From: Phoronis australis
Taxonomy: Eukaryota; Phoronida; Phoronidae
Direction: 5' to 3'
Assembly (NCBI GenBank): GCA_002633005.1
Contig: NMRA01000047.1
Span: 436,913-500,912 of the forward strand
Length of the DNA: 64,000 bases
Shown here: one piece after another, positions 13,601 to 26,200 of the stretch
Layout of the letters: every line of letters begins with the position of its first letter
Position numbering within the stretch: position 1 is the first letter of the stretch
Program-made: the position numbers and the translations under genes
Notes under the pieces: generated by a model
Seen by the model: only the letters and a program-made list of their open reading frames with translations
What the model was told of the DNA's origin: nothing
Databases searched by the model: none

Positions 13601-16600
13601 ACTGAGAGAGTTAATGTTAATATTACCTACGTCTGATATTGTTAATGGTAAGTTGAGTAAATTTTAGTTTACCAAGTCAATTTGAATTTGAGCCTGAACA
13701 TAAATAATTAATAATGTGACAACTATTGCCATTGCCTTTGCCTGCTAGTGTCAACAATGTTAGTGGGGACTTGTTATTGTTCAGACTTACCCTCATGTTA
13801 ATTAATGAGAAAATTTTATACCAGCCCAGAGATTGTGCAGTTAGTAAATTGATTTATTTTAAGTCTTTCACCATACCTTCCTCGTTAATGTCCTTAATTG
13901 CGTTTGAATTGAATAACTAGAAAATTTAAAGGTGAGTGTTTAAGCGAAAGTAGCGAAATAAATGTCGTTTAATATATTTCAACTGTGGGTGAATATGGTT
14001 GTCATACAGTAAGCCATGATTTCATTATGCTTTCGAATTATTAGACTGAGTTATGAAAAATAACTGAATTTTTTTAAAGTAACAGTCTCACCGCCATTGA
14101 TAAGGTAGTCTATAGCATGGAGATGCCCGGCATAGCACGCCACGTGTAGCGGCGTTATCTTCTCCGTCAAAGAGCACAGGTCGACGGTCACGCCATCACA
14201 GTTCAGGAACAGCTCGAGTATGGACAACTTGCCTATCAAGGCACACAGGTGTAACGGGCTGACTGCTGATAGTTTACAGTCATAGCACTTATGCATGAAG
14301 TAGCGACGAGTGAGTGGCTTCAGTCCTGGCAAGCGATCGAATGCAGTCAGGTATATCCCACACATGATCATTTCCGCTGCGTGCGTGTGGTTGATCAATT
14401 TACGTGTTGCCTCATAGTTTCCTTGCAGTACGAAACCGGCCAATCGGAAACACAGTCTCTGGCCCCGCTTAGACTCGAGTGAGAATGCCACTTTGTTCTT
14501 TTTGATTTTAGCCTGTTTATGCTTGTTTTTGTTCTCTGTCGGTGTTTTGAAAATGTTGGTATCAATTCCACCGTTCTGTGGCTGTTGTTCATCATCATCT
14601 GGGTGTTCTCCGTCTGCCTCATTTTGGCCCTTCTGTGTACTACACTGATCTCCCATCCTGTAAAGAATCGTAAACCAAAACAATTAGTCATTGTCAAAGT
14701 CAAATTCCTGTAAGTTACTATATTGGCAAAAGCTGTGTTTTAAGAATCAAAGTTATTGTTTAGCGAACCCCGTTGCAGCAAAAATGATTTTTGTTAAAGC
14801 AGTTAATTGCAGACCCGTATTCATGCTGTACTCATGTCTGTAAGGAACTAAAGGTGTGGTTATTCTAGAAATAGTAAATAAACGAAGGTGCATATTAAAC
14901 AGCTGTTTAGGATTGGGAAAGAATCACATATACTTCTGCTGAGAAATAACACAAAGTTTCTCTTGTCCGCCATATTGTGTGCTAATTATGTTACAAATTA
15001 CCATAGCACAATATACAGTCATCACAATAAACACATTATTGGTACCCATGTCTATTGTTCTCACTTGAGTGATTGGTCTCTGAAATTTAAGTAAATTATT
15101 ATAGATGGAGGTTTCTCCTCCTATGTTAGATGTACTTTACCTGACTCAGGAACCAGCCTTTGTTAAAATGACCCCATAGATCTAGGGTGTGCCCGTGTCT
15201 TTCTCATCCGTCCATAGTGCAGTCGAGACTCTCTAGAACTAGGTGGACCTCTTAGACGTCCTCTGCTTCTGTTAATCTATGCATGGTATTTAATCATAAA
15301 CAATAACATCACAAGCTTGAGAGATGTTTTGATCAATGGGTGTGTTTGTCCCTTAATAATAGTACTCACTACCACTTTGTACCGATCTCCAGAGTCTCTG
15401 TAGGTTTACATATTAGTAATTTTATTCGAGATAACTTTCAATATTGGTTCATTTGTATTTGTGAATTACACTGTAAACCGGTTTACGTTTTTTTGATGCA
15501 GTGATAAATGGAAAATTTGGCCTGTGTGAATTTCTGGAGAACTGTCGGGCAAGCTATTGATTTTACGTGGAAGGGTTCTGGTTGATCTTTTTATGTTTTT
15601 ATTGATCATTAATCATTGGCACACTTCAAAATATTGATTGATTTATACTCCACTGATGATGTAAATGAAACCGCACTCTTTTCTTTATTTTTACTAGTTT
15701 GGACACAGAAAGAGTTAGAGGCATTACTTATTAATAATAAAAACAGGAACATTTTTAAATTGCTGTGCGGCAAGTTCTTACTGGCATTTCGTGAAAAGGA
15801 AAAATCAACTGTGCCGACCATTTTATGGGCGTACCATCAGACATTTAAAATTAATTTTGAAAATTTCATATTTATTTCTGGTTAATGTAAAAAAAATCTG
15901 TATACATGTTGAAAGAGTCTTCTTTGGCAGTTTGAACCTGACTGTTATGCGATCAAATTCTTCTTAATTTATGAAGTTTTTTATTGAATAGAAGCTGACA
16001 GGGTGTCATGAAGTGTTGGCACACTTTTCCACTGAATCCATTAAGTGTTGGCACACTTTTCCACTGAATCCATTAAGTGTTGGCACACTTTTCCACTGAA
16101 ACCATTAAGTGTTGGCACACTTTTCCACTGAATCCATTAAAAATTTTCTTCATTGTTAGGTGTTATTGGTAAACACAGCATGCATAGAATTATCATAGTA
16201 GCCCTTCAATGTGATCTAAGTTTTCAGAATGTCTCTCCAATAAGTACATGTATGAGGACATGCTACAAACTCAGATGGGTAATTTTCCCTTTGCAAGATC
16301 GTCACGGGTTTATATTTTTGGTTTGTGGTATTGTGCCTGGCGGGTAGACTACAGAAGTGTCCTGGGGGATAGCCAAAATAACCAGCATTATTTTGGGTAT
16401 GTTTTTGTTCAGCTGCAACTCTGACCTACCCGTTATCTGGAAGAGAGCCCTCTGGGTTTTTGTTACTATGTTGTACCATGACGTTCACTGCACTCATTCA
16501 TTGTTTTCAGATTCTATAGTTAGGATAATGCCCAGTGTTGAGAGACAGTGTTAAAACTGGGAATGAATTAAAGTTGTCAATCAATTTATTGTTAATTAAA

Positions 16601-19600
16601 AGTATTTAATATACATTAAGTTATCTTTGGTGATCGTTTTTATATTATAATGATAGGAATAACACAAATAAAACTTTTTCTGCCACCTAGAGGGTAGAAA
16701 TGAAAATTTGAATGCTTGCATTCCATTGTCTGTAGACAATAAATTGAATAAAATATTGAGGATATTTTTAAGTTATCATAAGTTTTGTTTAATGAAGTAC
16801 CTTTGTATTCAATTACGACGTCTTCTAGTAAATCTTGCACCATTCATGTTTAAGTACCCACTGCGTCTTCTTAATGTTGTTGAATTGGGATTAAGACAAT
16901 TTCTTTTTGCTTAAAGGTTATCTCTGTGTGCATTTAACAAAATATCTAGTACAAAACTATAGAATTTAAATGACTTATTCGGTGAAGAGCCGTTTTAAAT
17001 CAAGATTGAAAAATTTATGAGTAAGGGAAGCAGCAGAAATGAAGCCCAGTTATCAAAAGCAGTGATCACTTTATTGGCATAGCTTTTGAGATAATGCGAT
17101 TATGTTGTGTCTTTAACCAAAAATAACAGCATTTGGTAACATGTGGAGACAACTCAGACCAGATATTATAAACTACCAGACAATGAGTAATAATTTTTGT
17201 AATATGACCACTGCCCTAGAAACTGCTTTTCTATTGTATCCAGGTTCTCATTCACTACCTTGCATACAGTCAGTAGTAAGACCGAGGTCAGAGGAGTAGG
17301 AGACACATCTGTGCTATGCTCGATTGTCTGCCAGTAAAGCCAGGATTCGAACCGGGGTCTCCCAAATAGGACACAATGCATACTTGTGTTCTCTTACATG
17401 GCATATGCTCTGAAACCTGCCATTGATTCATCAGTACCATCTATTGTAGGCTCTCCAAGAACTAGGTCTGATAGACTTCATAGGCAAACAGACATCCAGC
17501 CTTATAGAACTGGTGGACGAAAAGTCACAATTAGCTGTGGCAATCATTGTCATCATATGGGTGTCAGCTCTGGCGTCTAGCTTCATAGACAACATCCCGT
17601 TCACTACAGCCATGGTGAGTACCCATAGGCCACATGGAGTCTGGAGATGGTCTGTATGTGAAATAGACTCGCTAAATCTTTCGGTGATAAATTAATACTA
17701 AAGGTGCAATGTGCTTGACACATTTAATCGATGCCCGTTATCCGTCCATTGTTACTTTTGCTTTGTGGAGATGGATGAAATAGACCATGGACTATACCAC
17801 AGTAAAATCTCAGCAATCTAGGAAACAGGGCTATTAAGCAGGGCTTGAAATTTTCCTCTTGGAGGATTTCCTCTTTTTACAACACAAAACATGTCTCTAT
17901 CACCCAAACCTAATTATTTGTGGATTGATGCATTACCTGGAAAATTTCCCCTTTTTGTCATTGGTCATTTCAAGCCCTTATTTTTTTCATTTTTCCATAA
18001 GGGATAAGTAGCACCAAATACCTGCCAAGTCATGTTAAAAGCTTTATACTATAGCTACCTCCAGACATCGACTTTGGGAAATTATGAGTGTTCTTAACTA
18101 CGTTAGAGAAGCCTATGAAAAATGATTAGGGGAGCAGTTTTGCCAATTTTTGTCCGAAATTTGTGAGATTTTATCATACATAGGGCCACTAGCTCTCTAT
18201 ATTCGCAAAGTACAAGGTCTGTGATCCTGAGCACAATGCACAAGGTGCTCATTTATTAGCGACACCTGTCGAGTCAACTACAGTACATACATGTAACTAA
18301 GGGTATGGTTTATGAAAAACTGGGAAAAATTTCACTGGAATGCCCTATTGTATTTCAATTTGGGTAGATTTTGCCCCTTTACCCCACAGTACTAATTCAA
18401 TCCCTGATATGTTGTAGGTGCCTGTTATTATTCAGCTGTCAGATGACCCTAAGGTGGACCTCCCCCTGTTGCCACTGACCTTAGCCCTGGCCTTTGGTGC
18501 CTGTCTAGGGGGCAACGGAACACTCATTGGTGCTTCTTGTAACGTGGTCTGTGCTGGCATAGCAGAGCAACATGGCTACGGATTCTCCTTCAAGGAATTC
18601 TTCAAGTGAGTCGCTTGAGTTCATCTCATAGGGTTCTAAGAGACTCTTGTGCTTAGCTAGGCTTACTTTTCTGCATGCGACCATGTTAATTAATGCAGTA
18701 CTGCAAGCCAGCTCAGCATCAAATTATCACAGGTCACATGACAGGTCACATGACTAGGTTTTTTCTGCCTTCCACATGCTTCGCATCTTACTCCTTGATG
18801 GACACAAACTGCCAGGAGGAAATCTCCAGACCATTCAGGTTCAAAAGTCTTTGCAACGTCCCAAGGGATTTATAATGGGCAGATTGAAAGATTTTACCCA
18901 TGAGGAACCCATACTGGGGGGTTCTCATGAGTCGTGATGAGGTGACATGTGTAATGGGCCCGTCTTTGTGTCCAAAGCACACCTGCTGCACTGCAAAAGG
19001 CATCTGGCAACCTGCCTTTTTGTGCGCTCACATATTTACGATGTGGGTGCATATTACCGTCATCTCTGTCTGGGCGTCCGCGCGTCCAGCGTCCGCGGAT
19101 ATATCTTCTAAACTCCTTGCAGGCTGTTATTGAAATTTGGCAGGTGTTTTTCTATGGGGTTGACGACACAGGGCAGCGAGTTTCGGACCGACCCGAATAC
19201 CGCTGTGCCCCCTAGTGGCAATTTTAGTTTTTTACGTTTACCTCATCTGTATCTTTAAAGGTCCTCAACCGATGTTCATGAAATTTGGCACATAGGCATC
19301 TATTAATGAGATGACGTTATCCTCCCGTTTTCGGATAGATTCGATGCATTTTGCGCCATCTAGTGGACATTTTTACTACGAGTCCGTTTTTTGGTGTTCG
19401 TCCCTCTGCCAACCAAACCACTTTAAGGATGATTGTGAAAATTGGCATGTATGTTCTTACTATCAAGAGGATGGTTTACGAAGATTTTCCGATGACTTCG
19501 ACTACTGTGGCACCTCCTAGTGGCAGTTTTGTTTGTTTTCGCGCCCATGGCTGTATCTCCTAAACGCTCTACAAGATCTTTATTAAATGTTGCAAAGGTT

Positions 19601-20960
19601 TTTATATGAAGTTGACAACAGACGACGACTTTTGCAAAGATCAGACTACAGGTGTGCCCTCTAGTTTCAATTTTATTTTTTTACGTTTACTTCATCTGTA
19701 TGTATCTTCCCAGGTCCTCGATGGATTTCTATAAAATTTGGCACATAGGCATCCATTAATGAGATAGATGACACTATCATCTAGTTTTCGGATGGATTCG
19801 TGGTATTTTGTGCCACCTAAAGGCCATTTTTATTGTTTTCAAGTCTTTTTTGGCGTCCGTCCCTCCATCAATCGAACCACTTTGAAGATGATTGTGAAAA
19901 TTGGCATGTATTTGCTTCTCACTATGAAGAGGACTGTTGACGATGATTTTCCGACAACTTCGACTACTGTGGCACCTCCTAGTGGTAGTTTGTTAGTTTT
20001 GCACCCATGGCTGTATCTTCTAAGTCCTCTTTAGAATGTTTATTAAATTTAGCAAGTGTATTTAACAGTATAAGACATTGACGACAACTTTCAGACGGAA
20101 CCAATGAACCTTTGTCCCCAAGTGGCAATTTCATTTTTTCTGTTTTGCTAAAGTTTCTTGATGGATTTTCATGAAGTGTGGTAAATAGCTTTCTGTTAAA
20201 AAAATGTGACATTTTCCAGTTTTTTGATGTATTCGAAATATTTTGCTCTATCTAGTGGCAATTTTTATGATACAAATAAACACCATAGAAGCACACTGTT
20301 TGCAGTGCATTCATTCGTGGGTGCGTTGCTCTTGTTTAGAGCTAGTCTCCAGACTTAACTATTGTTAGTAAAATGTGAGGGCTCATGGTGGAAATAATAA
20401 CGATGAACTAATCATATTTAATGATAATAGGAAGTTTAGATTTCCATTCTTTGGTGACCCATGATTTTTGTGTTTTCTTTCCATTTCATGGTCGATGCTA
20501 AAATGTGTATCCCCCGTGTTCAAACTCATCACTGTTTTGACAATGAGCATCTTTGGTGGATTTAGGGGGTGCACCCATGTGACGTATTCATGCCGTTTTA
20601 TTGCTTTCATGAATGTCAGTTCTTTAGATTATTGTGGTCTGGTCGCTCCTGCTCATGACATTCTTGATCCGCCAGTTAAGTATCTCACAAAACTGCAAAA
20701 ATTGATTTTTGACATTTTATATTTATTTGGAAATATTGTGAAATGTTGCACTTAACTTGTGTTCTAAGCTGTCATCTTATTGAGTTCACTTCCTACAGAA
20801 TTTGCTGCCTAAGATTTGAACTGTGTTGCAGCACCTTCATAACTCATTTGACCACTCATATTTCAGAATTGGATTTCCCATGATGCTCCTCTCTACTCTG
20901 GTGGCCATGTTGTATCTGTTGATATGTCATGTTGCTGGGTCTTGGGGAAACGACATTTAA
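2112..20960 (+). CDS. OCA2-like: OCA2/P-protein-like anion permease, 3' portion (13 exons)
   Basis: Exons read at 2112-2277, 2924-2995, 4308-4430, 4954-5078, 5368-5506, 6056-6191, 7450-7594, 8270-8321, 9092-9200, 9826-9953, 17450-17614, 18418-18605 and 20867-20960. All have GT-AG borders and matching phases; they join to 546 residues plus TAA. The first base completes a codon from an upstream exon, so the N-terminus is missing. The protein is a polytopic permease of the ArsB/NhaD/CitM (ion-transporter) superfamily. Visible signatures are [26 protein letters not shown] with its second-half counterpart [27 protein letters not shown], and [17 protein letters not shown] near the C-terminus. Order and spacing match vertebrate OCA2 to its end, including the luminal domain before the first membrane helix and the charged cytoplasmic loop (exons 7450-8321). 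Family knowledge: a melanosome/endolysosome membrane protein affecting organelle pH. Orthology to OCA2 rather than to another P-like permease is inferred. Confidence 0.93.
4308..4430 (+). CDS. OCA2-like exon: first permease signature (FSETGFFDY)
   Basis: This 41-codon, phase-0 exon opens with [20 protein letters not shown] and continues into a membrane segment ending [13 protein letters not shown]. It is one of the most conserved blocks of P-proteins and gives the clearest family assignment at the 5' side. The acceptor is TTTATTTCAG and the donor GTAAGT. Confidence 0.95.
5567..5640 (+). repeat. Single copy of the dispersed GCCAGATGTGCGCAGG repeat
   Basis: It contains GCCAGATGTGCGCAGG, GTGGGCCTGTTGCACT and CTGATCACCT in the same order as the units at 51590-51780, 46 kb away. 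Confidence 0.65.
7630..7870 (+). mobile_element. tRNA-derived SINE
   Basis: A-box-like TGGCCCGGTGGGTT and B-box-like GATTCAAATCC lie at tRNA spacing, followed by ~150 bases of unrelated tail ending near a TG-rich stretch. It sits in an OCA2-like intron. Confidence 0.6.
10577..10640 (+). repeat. (AAT)n microsatellite
   Basis: Nearly uninterrupted AAT triplets with single GAT and AGT variants. Confidence 0.95.
11275..11280 (-). terminator. Poly(A) signal for the ankyrin-repeat gene
   Basis: AATAAA on the minus strand, about 170 bases past the stop codon at 11447, is a normal distance for a short 3'UTR. It keeps the antisense transcript wholly inside the host intron. Confidence 0.45.
11447..14657 (-). 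CDS. Ankyrin-repeat protein nested antisense in an OCA2-like intron
   Basis: Two exons on the minus strand, 14657-14092 and 13314-11447, join with phase 1 (Gly split by the intron) into 810 codons from the ATG at 14656. A GTGAGA donor and a TTATTACAG acceptor flank the 777-base intron. The N-terminus is acidic, then lysine-rich. About four ankyrin repeats follow, at residues ~131-255 ([68 protein letters not shown]). After these come ~550 residues of low-complexity Ser/Thr/Asp-rich sequence, with a strongly basic stretch near 595-660 that could be a nuclear signal. The AG directly before the ATG suggests a non-coding (or further coding) 5' exon upstream. Ankyrin repeats mediate protein binding; I do not recognise the specific family. 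Confidence 0.85.
16011..16138 (+). repeat. 32-bp minisatellite, 4 copies
   Basis: Four nearly perfect units beginning AAGTGTTGGCACACTTTTCC. Within the nested-gene intron of the OCA2-like gene. Confidence 0.95.
17300..17385 (-). mobile_element. SINE/tRNA-like remnant with a perfect B box
   Basis: The minus strand carries CCCCGGTTCGAATCCTGG, a T-arm-like stem-loop with B box GGTTCGAATCC. No convincing A box is found at the right distance. It lies just upstream of an OCA2-like exon. Confidence 0.35.
17450..17614 (+). CDS. OCA2-like exon after the 7.5-kb nested-gene intron
   Basis: This 55-codon, phase-0 exon starts [20 protein letters not shown] and ends in the second re-entrant signature [13 protein letters not shown]. 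The preceding intron (9954-17449) is by far the gene's longest and holds the antisense ankyrin gene. A SINE-like remnant with a B box sits about 100 bases upstream of the acceptor. Confidence 0.95.
19075..20275 (+). repeat. ~150-bp satellite with ~449-bp three-unit higher-order period
   Basis: The motif CTAGTGGCAATTTT and variants recur at about 19211, 19360, 19514, 19665, 19813, 19976, 20118 and 20252, near every 150 bases. Every third unit is more alike: TTTGGCACATAGGCATC lies at both ~19276 and ~19736, and CACCTCCTAGTGG at both ~19511 and ~19972. The array fills much of the last OCA2-like intron. Confidence 0.8.
20867..20960 (+). CDS. OCA2-like terminal exon
   Basis: The acceptor CATATTTCAG is followed by [20 protein letters not shown] and a short tail ending GSWGNDI, then TAA. 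The preceding exon ends with two codon bases (AA), completed here as Lys. The FPMM motif and one final membrane helix match the end of the family, so the C-terminus is natural and not truncated. Confidence 0.95.
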
Positions 20961-23900
20961 ACAATGAAATGGACCATCACAAGCATCAAGTCCATTCAAG
21001 ATGAATTGTTATTTAATACAGAAGACTTGATAGTTATCAGCCACAAGTCTTTATAAGAGATGTAGTGAGTGCATGCTAAAAGTAATCCCCAAAAATATTG
21101 TTTGCTGGTAATGGCAGAAAATTTCACATACATGTATAGCAGACGTGACTCATCATTGCAGCAAAGTCATAATGAAAGAAAGAGCAGCATATCCACCTTT
21201 TTGACTTTCCAATAACTTCCCTGTCATTCTCAATCAGTCCATCCAGAGTCTTTAATGATGAAATCTGCTTTGCCCCAGCCATCATGACGGAAATCCCGAG
21301 CTCTCGGTATGTGATTACTTTTGACATATACTGTAGTGAAACCTCCACGTTCTACTGGGCGAATCAGTGAACAATTGTGTGAGAACGGTGCTATGCTAGT
21401 TTAGAGACCATTTCATATATGTTCTGTCCAATTCAGTTCTGTGTTCAAGTTGCATGCTGCATGGCTGTTTCTATAGAACAGATCCTGTGTAAGCCCGGGC
21501 GCAAATTCAGTAGATGGCATTTTTGGAAACAAAGGTCAAACTCTAATATATGCATGAGCGTCTACTAATGGCAGTGTGCCAAATATTCTTTTGACTTATC
21601 CAAAGTGTCTGGAGACAAGCATTTTTGCTGTCCTTAAAATAATTTTGTTTCCTTTTGTTGTATTCACACATCTCTGAGATGACTATGTTGGTACATGTTC
21701 TTGTTAAATATAATTTATGTTTCTGCTGTTTCAAAGCATACACATATTTGTTGCTATACTACTATTTCATTATTGAATAATTTTTGTCATATTATAAATG
21801 AAATGTCCCGAGTCTCACACATATTTTACAGGCAGTGTGTGAGAGGAAATCAATTTAATTTTAATCTAGATTGTATTGTTTATCTGATGTTGAGAATTTA
21901 GGTTGTTCGAGGTTTGATGTTCACTCAAAATTGAGGGAAACTTTTAGGGCTCAGTCATGCTCATATTTGCCCTGTCAGCATACTTCCCTCATAGATGCCC
22001 CTTGGCTGAGCATACATTGGGGGGGGCCTAATGTGCCAAAATCACTGTACCCATTGCGTACCTAGTCATTCTGAAGTACTGTTATTTTCTTAATCTAGAA
22101 CTGTTATTGAATTTTAACCTGTGTAATGTGTAAACTTAAAGCTGCATTTCTGACTGTGGTTTAGCTGTTGGTTTTTAATTGTTGCTGAAGTACGTTGAGG
22201 ATTGTAAGTGTAACCCCGTTCATCCAGTTGTGAATTCTTGAGAAATGAGCTGGCAATTCAAGTCATGGGCAATTCAAGTCATGGGCAATGCTTATACGCG
22301 ACGTTTTCAAAACTGCAGTTTTAGGGTTGGCCAATTCCAATAAACTGAAGATTTTTTTGGAGTTACTGTTGGCTTCAGTGTTCTTGTTGTTAACGGAATT
22401 AGAATCCTATCTCGGTAGAGTAAAAGGCCTAATTTGATTTTTTAGCCAGCTAACCTAGTGGAAATGTAGCTTTGAATCACAAATTAGGTGCAATAAAGTA
22501 ATGTATATATTTTAGGATGTTGTTGGTGAATGTGGATGATTATGTCTGTTGTTGAAATCATTGGCTTATTAGGAAATTTGTTGAAGGACAGAAGTACTAG
22601 ACAAAAGTGTCTTATTTTATTGATGCTGGACTGAGGTTCAGTGCCCGGTTGCATGAAACAGTCCCAAATAGGGACATAACTAAGGTCCCTAAATCATTTG
22701 CATATTTGTGTCATTATTTACTCACAAACAAAATATTTTTCTGTCATTCTATCTTCATTATGAGCCCCTCTTTGACGTAAGACTTTTTCTAATAATATAA
22801 GTAAAAGTTTGTGCCTGTAATTAATTTAAAATAAATAGGGATTTAGTCCTTAAATTAGCATGAAAAGATCCCTGCTCATTTTCAATTACTTTGAGAACTC
22901 AAGGTAGAAATCACTTTGCTTTGTATCAAAGCCAAAGATTGACTTACTAATGAAAATAACGCAGCATGAAAGGTCTATCAGTGTTTTCATAAGACCACAA
23001 GCATGCATTAGATTTAGTGCCCGAGCTGTGTCCCTATTTTTTATGCAACCAGGTGCAGGATCCCATTAGAATTGAGCTATATGTATCTACCATCAGGGGG
23101 CGTGACTTTTCAATGACTAACACACTTCCTCCTACTTGTGTAGAATTTGGATGGCAAAAGACCCTGTGGAAAGAACGGGCAAGAAACTCTGACTATGTTG
23201 ACAGTTGGATATAATGTTTTTACTTCTCTCCTCTGGGCAACACCAACATTTTGTTCCTCTCCAAATTTTCACCAGTTATATAGCTTCCAATATCATGGGA
23301 TATCAATTTTGAAATGTGATGGAACATCTGGGATTTCATCCCAGAAACTATTTTTTCTGACTACTATAAATCACTTCTTAATGGGACTTGTACAGCTTCT
23401 ATAAACTGGCCTTCCATCGCAACTAACTTTCGATCTATTCAGTTTGGATCTTTCTGAAAGTGGAACTCAAATTCTAGTGAAGTTGGAGGAGTTTGGTTTT
23501 TGAGTACAGACACTAACTTGGCTTTTCACCATTGTCCAAAGAATGAGTGTCAGTTCTCTGCAAATGAGAAATCATGTTTAGAGTGAAGAACAAGTCATGA
23601 TATGTGTTAGTAAGACATGTACTTTACCACACTGTTCGGCTGTTGATAAAAGTGCACATGACTTCACGGAAAGGATGTGCGGTTTTCAAGCCAAAAATAT
23701 TTAGATGCATTGTCTGTGTTAGAATGTGTAATGTCGCAATTGGGAACAAATTTTATGGGATAGCTCGTTTTTATAGTGGTATATCTCATCTCTAACGTAA
23801 GTTGGTTTGCCTGCAAACAATGCACCAAATGCAGATTTATGACCAGCTTCTAACCACCCAGTATTTAACACCCTACAAATGCCCGACTCCTACCGGCTGT

Positions 23901-25980
23901 GTTCTACATCAAGTTGTAAAAACTCCATTACTTGCAGCGCATGCGCTCATACATGTAGTTTATTTCTGTAGCGCCCTAGTGCCTTTTATATTATTACTGT
24001 AAATATTTAGTTTTCAGCTTTAGAAATTCGGTTAGGTATTTACGCTGGTGCTGTAGACCGATCAATTTTTATATACTGGGCGTTCAAGAGGAAATCCTTG
24101 GGAAGTATTGGACCTCCCTGCTGACATGCGATCAAGTAATATTTTAGCCATGTGGTGTCATGACCTTTCTGTAATTGTTGAATGTATGTTTTATCCTTGA
24201 TTGTTTTGTACAATTAGTTTCATTTAGATACCATGAAATTGTTCCTTCCAAAGTTGCATAATAACTTAGAAATCAATCTTTGAGATTACATGGTATAATG
24301 TAGTTTTGCTCAACGTACTGTTTTAATAACGATTGAGGAATTGATAAACGTCTCATTCAGAAGCGTCTGTATTTCGTGATGTCTACTGAGTTTCTTCAAA
24401 TTTAATAAAGCCCCATGTCGCAAACTGTTTGTGCTTTCCTGTAAATGAGGGGAGGTGCTATCCCTTAAGAGGGATTAATAAGGACCAATGATTGTCGGGC
24501 TCTAGTGCTATAGATATTATAATACTCTCTTCTCAGCAATGCGTTACGTGGAAGTGGCAGCAGGGGGGTAGGAGAAAAATATTTTCTTAATTAGGATTTT
24601 AGCTTTTCTCATTAGCGTCGACCAGTTTACGAGTCGTCCCCTGCACTAACTTTAGGATGAGCAGGCACCCACCACACACTGCATGCACACGAATTACTAC
24701 CTGGAAGGGAACCTGATGAGATTTGTTTAAAAAATCATTCTGTACATGTAACTGTGGCAAATAATTTGAAAAGTACTTTCGTCATTCAATTGGTTGAGAC
24801 CAAATTTTTAGAATACTTAATTTGGTGCTCGTTGTCAGTTGTATTGGCACTAAATTTAATGTCAGTTTTGCCTTTTACGCTAAAAGTTACACCGCAGTGT
24901 TTCTATGCCCCTTGTGTTTGCAATAAAAATGATAATCTGGATGTCGCCAAATAAATTTTTTATTGCTTCCAGTTCCCAGAACGGCTTAGGTATTTCCGAT
25001 TGCTGGTCGAGTGTCACTTTGAATGACGTGCTGCTTAGAGCTAACCGCATATTAGTTCTGATAGCGTCACACATGAAGGCGCAATTTGACCTCAAGTTCA
25101 AGACCACGATTGTCCCGCTGCATTTCAACACTGAGCTGGCGATTACGTATGGTTAGGATTGTGAATGAGCCAAGACGGAAAGTTTCTTCATTAATTGAGT
25201 CACATTTGAGATCTGAGAACCGACATATTAACCTCTTTGAAAGTCAAAAAACTTTCTATAATTGTAGATAATTTTAGAACAATATTTCGTATAGATAGCA
25301 AAAATATTTTAAACCGTAACTTCATTTTTTTATTCAGGATACGTGAACATCAGTTGAGCTCGGGATAATTCATTTCTAAAACAGTGTTCTAGATATAAAA
25401 ACATCCCTCAATTTTCAAAACCCAATTTGTATGTGGAAAAGAGCAAGGCCAATCTGTCTGCTTAAATTAAAAAACATCGTCTTGCCTAGGGGCATGTATG
25501 AACTTAATGGGCCCGCATGAACTTGAACTCTCGAAGACAAAACTTGTTTACATTACGAATGGTATGGATTTTTGTAAACAATTAACAAATATCATATTAA
25601 CTGTTATAGTGTAATCAGTAATGTTATCAAATTGCTGCATTTCTTGACATCTGATGAGTGTATACTAAAAAAATTTAAAAGTACTAAAATATTTTTTGTT
25701 TTTCACTAAGGGGGCACCAACAAGAGCTAAATTCAGATATTTTAATCAGCTTTATCATCAATATCAAGATTCTTAAAGTTTAAAAATAACCCAATAAAAC
25801 ATTCGACCACACCAGTACTCATTCTGTGCGTACCTAACTTGATTATATTTTCATGAGAAGCAAGCAAATTCATAATCGTGTGACAGCCATTTTTAAGATT
25901 GATCAAACAAGGTTCCTCGAGAATATGTAGTTTACTAGAAGGTGTTTAATCAGTAATAATTAAATATGGTAAAACAAACA
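20961..25980. other. Intergenic stretch after the OCA2-like gene
   Basis: AT-rich, with the presumed 3'UTR at its start. Contains a short repeated ATGGGCAATTCAAGTC (22260-22290). The minus-strand ORF at 24880-25131 contains IPKPFWELEAI, faintly like retroelement pol, but too short to call. Nothing else supported. Confidence 0.4.
22492..22497 (+). terminator. Candidate poly(A) signal of the OCA2-like gene
   Basis: AATAAA lies about 1.5 kb after the stop. Another occurs at 22339-22344 and a third near 24403. None can be preferred without transcript ends; this marks a plausible 3'UTR limit only. Confidence 0.25.
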
Positions 25981-25981
25981 G

Positions 25982-26200
25982 GTTGAATAATATTGGCCAA
26001 GCTTGAATAATGTTAGCCAAGCTTGAATAACATTGGCCAAGCTTGAATAATATTGGCCAAGCTTGAATAATGTTAGCCAAGCTTGAATAACATTGACCAA
26101 GCTTGAATAATATTTGCCTAGCTTGAATAATATTGGCCAAGCTTAAATGATATTGGCCAAGCTTGAATAGTATTGGCCAAGTTTGAATAATATTGGTCAG
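25982..26200 (+). repeat. 20-bp minisatellite, 11 copies
   Basis: Units of TTGAATAATATTGGCCAAGC with a three-unit pattern of small variants (TATTGG, GTTAGC, CATTGG). Intergenic. Confidence 0.95.

Noticed and set aside
24880-25131. Retroelement pol fragment (PKPFWELEAI on the minus strand)
   Set aside because: Only about ten suggestive residues and no neighbouring motif; too little to call.
25982-26200. CRISPR-like regular array
   Set aside because: There are no unique spacers between the units, and the genome is eukaryotic; these are ordinary minisatellites, as are all the arrays here.
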